Positions 15,410 through 15,639 of a stretch of DNA of 15,639 nucleotides are shown one piece after another. The notes beneath the pieces were generated by a model. That model had not been told where the DNA came from. It saw nothing but the letters and a program-made list of their open reading frames with translations, and did no database searches. Origin of the DNA: Nioella sp964229645. Its GTDB lineage: Bacteria > Pseudomonadota > Alphaproteobacteria > Rhodobacterales > Rhodobacteraceae. Within the stretch, counting starts at the first letter, position 1. Each line of letters starts with the position of its first letter. The translations under genes and the position numbers were made by a program. The stretch is taken from NCBI RefSeq assembly GCF_964229645.1, contig NZ_CAXREX010000018.1, positions 1 through 15,639 on the forward strand, in the 5' to 3' direction.

Positions 15410-15639
15410 ATGACCGACCCCCCACGTCTGTCCCTGCGCGCCATGGCGGCCTTTGCCGCCACGGTGGAACAGGGCTCCATCGCGGGCGCGGCGCGCGCGC
15501 TCAATATCGCGGCCTCTGCTGTTGCAGCCTCTGTCGATCAGGTCGAGGCAGAGGTCGGTGCGGCGCTTCTGGTGCGCACGCGGGCCAAGGGCATCGCGCC
15601 AACCGAAGAGGGCCGGATGCTGGCCGCACGGTTCCGCGC
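15410..15639 (+). CDS. LysR-family transcriptional regulator, N-terminal part (3' truncated by window edge)
   Basis: From ATG 15410 the frame is open to the window end (76 codons). It reads as a LysR DNA-binding domain: SLRAMAAFAATVEQGSIAGAARALNIAASAVAASVDQVEAEVGAALLVRT followed by the APTEEGRMLAARF segment typical of the wing and linker helix. The LysR helix-turn-helix occupies about residues 9-68. The alanine-rich recognition helix (AASAVAASVDQVE, where LysR proteins usually have S-x-S-A-V-S-x-x-I-x-x-L-E) is somewhat atypical but keeps the pattern. It is divergent from the hydroxylase/ABC/aldehyde dehydrogenase run and probably regulates it through the palindrome at 15364-15395. The effector domain lies outside the window. 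Confidence 0.85.
   Translation, partial: MTDPPRLSLRAMAAFAATVEQGSIAGAARALNIAASAVAASVDQVEAEVGAALLVRTRAKGIAPTEEGRMLAARFR

Overview
The window looks like chromosomal DNA of a high-GC alphaproteobacterium, most likely a Rhodobacterales member (Roseobacter/Paracoccus-like). This is inferred from the gene set (membrane urate oxidase PuuD with a C-terminal cytochrome c, AllE-type ureidoglycine aminohydrolase, PuuE-UraD fusion), the dense packing with ATGA stop/start overlaps, and a G/C-rich hairpin followed by GGGATATTTT of a kind I recall from that group. Genes are tightly packed and no gene-free stretch exceeds about 170 bases. I see no tRNA, rRNA, CRISPR array, insertion sequence or prophage.

Positions 1-8638 are a purine-breakdown region. 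It opens with the 3' end of ureF and complete ureG (urease maturation), then allE, which ends at a cluster of three perfect hairpins. On the opposite strand, reading leftwards, are a PuuE-UraD fusion, allA and an NCS2 purine permease. Rightwards come uraH, a convergent LysR regulator, and then, divergent from that regulator, puuD and a single-domain globin. Together these supply purine uptake; urate to 5-hydroxyisourate (PuuD), OHCU (UraH), allantoin (UraD) and allantoate (PuuE); then ureidoglycine to ureidoglycolate (AllE) and glyoxylate plus urea (AllA). Urea would go to urease, whose accessory genes are at the left edge. The allantoate-opening step and xanthine dehydrogenase are not in the window. 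The two divergent intergenic regions of this block share a nearly identical 14-base motif, a candidate binding site for the local LysR regulator.

Positions 8645-9334 carry rpe (ribulose-phosphate 3-epimerase), convergent with the globin, with a plausible promoter at 9365-9393. A second three-hairpin cluster (9425-9496) separates it from the next unit.

Positions 9502-15311 are five minus-strand genes in one direction: a fatty acid hydroxylase/sterol desaturase family membrane protein, two peptide-type ABC permeases, a double-ATPase ABC protein and an aldehyde dehydrogenase. The three ABC genes overlap by 4 bases each and the aldehyde dehydrogenase follows after 4 bases. No substrate-binding protein is present. 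A divergent LysR-type regulator starts at 15410 and runs off the right edge; the short gap before the hydroxylase holds a nested palindrome that is a good operator candidate.

Most of this is known biology. The parts most worth a second look are the puuD-globin pair, the shared intergenic motif, the binding-protein-less transporter operon, and the paired three-hairpin clusters.
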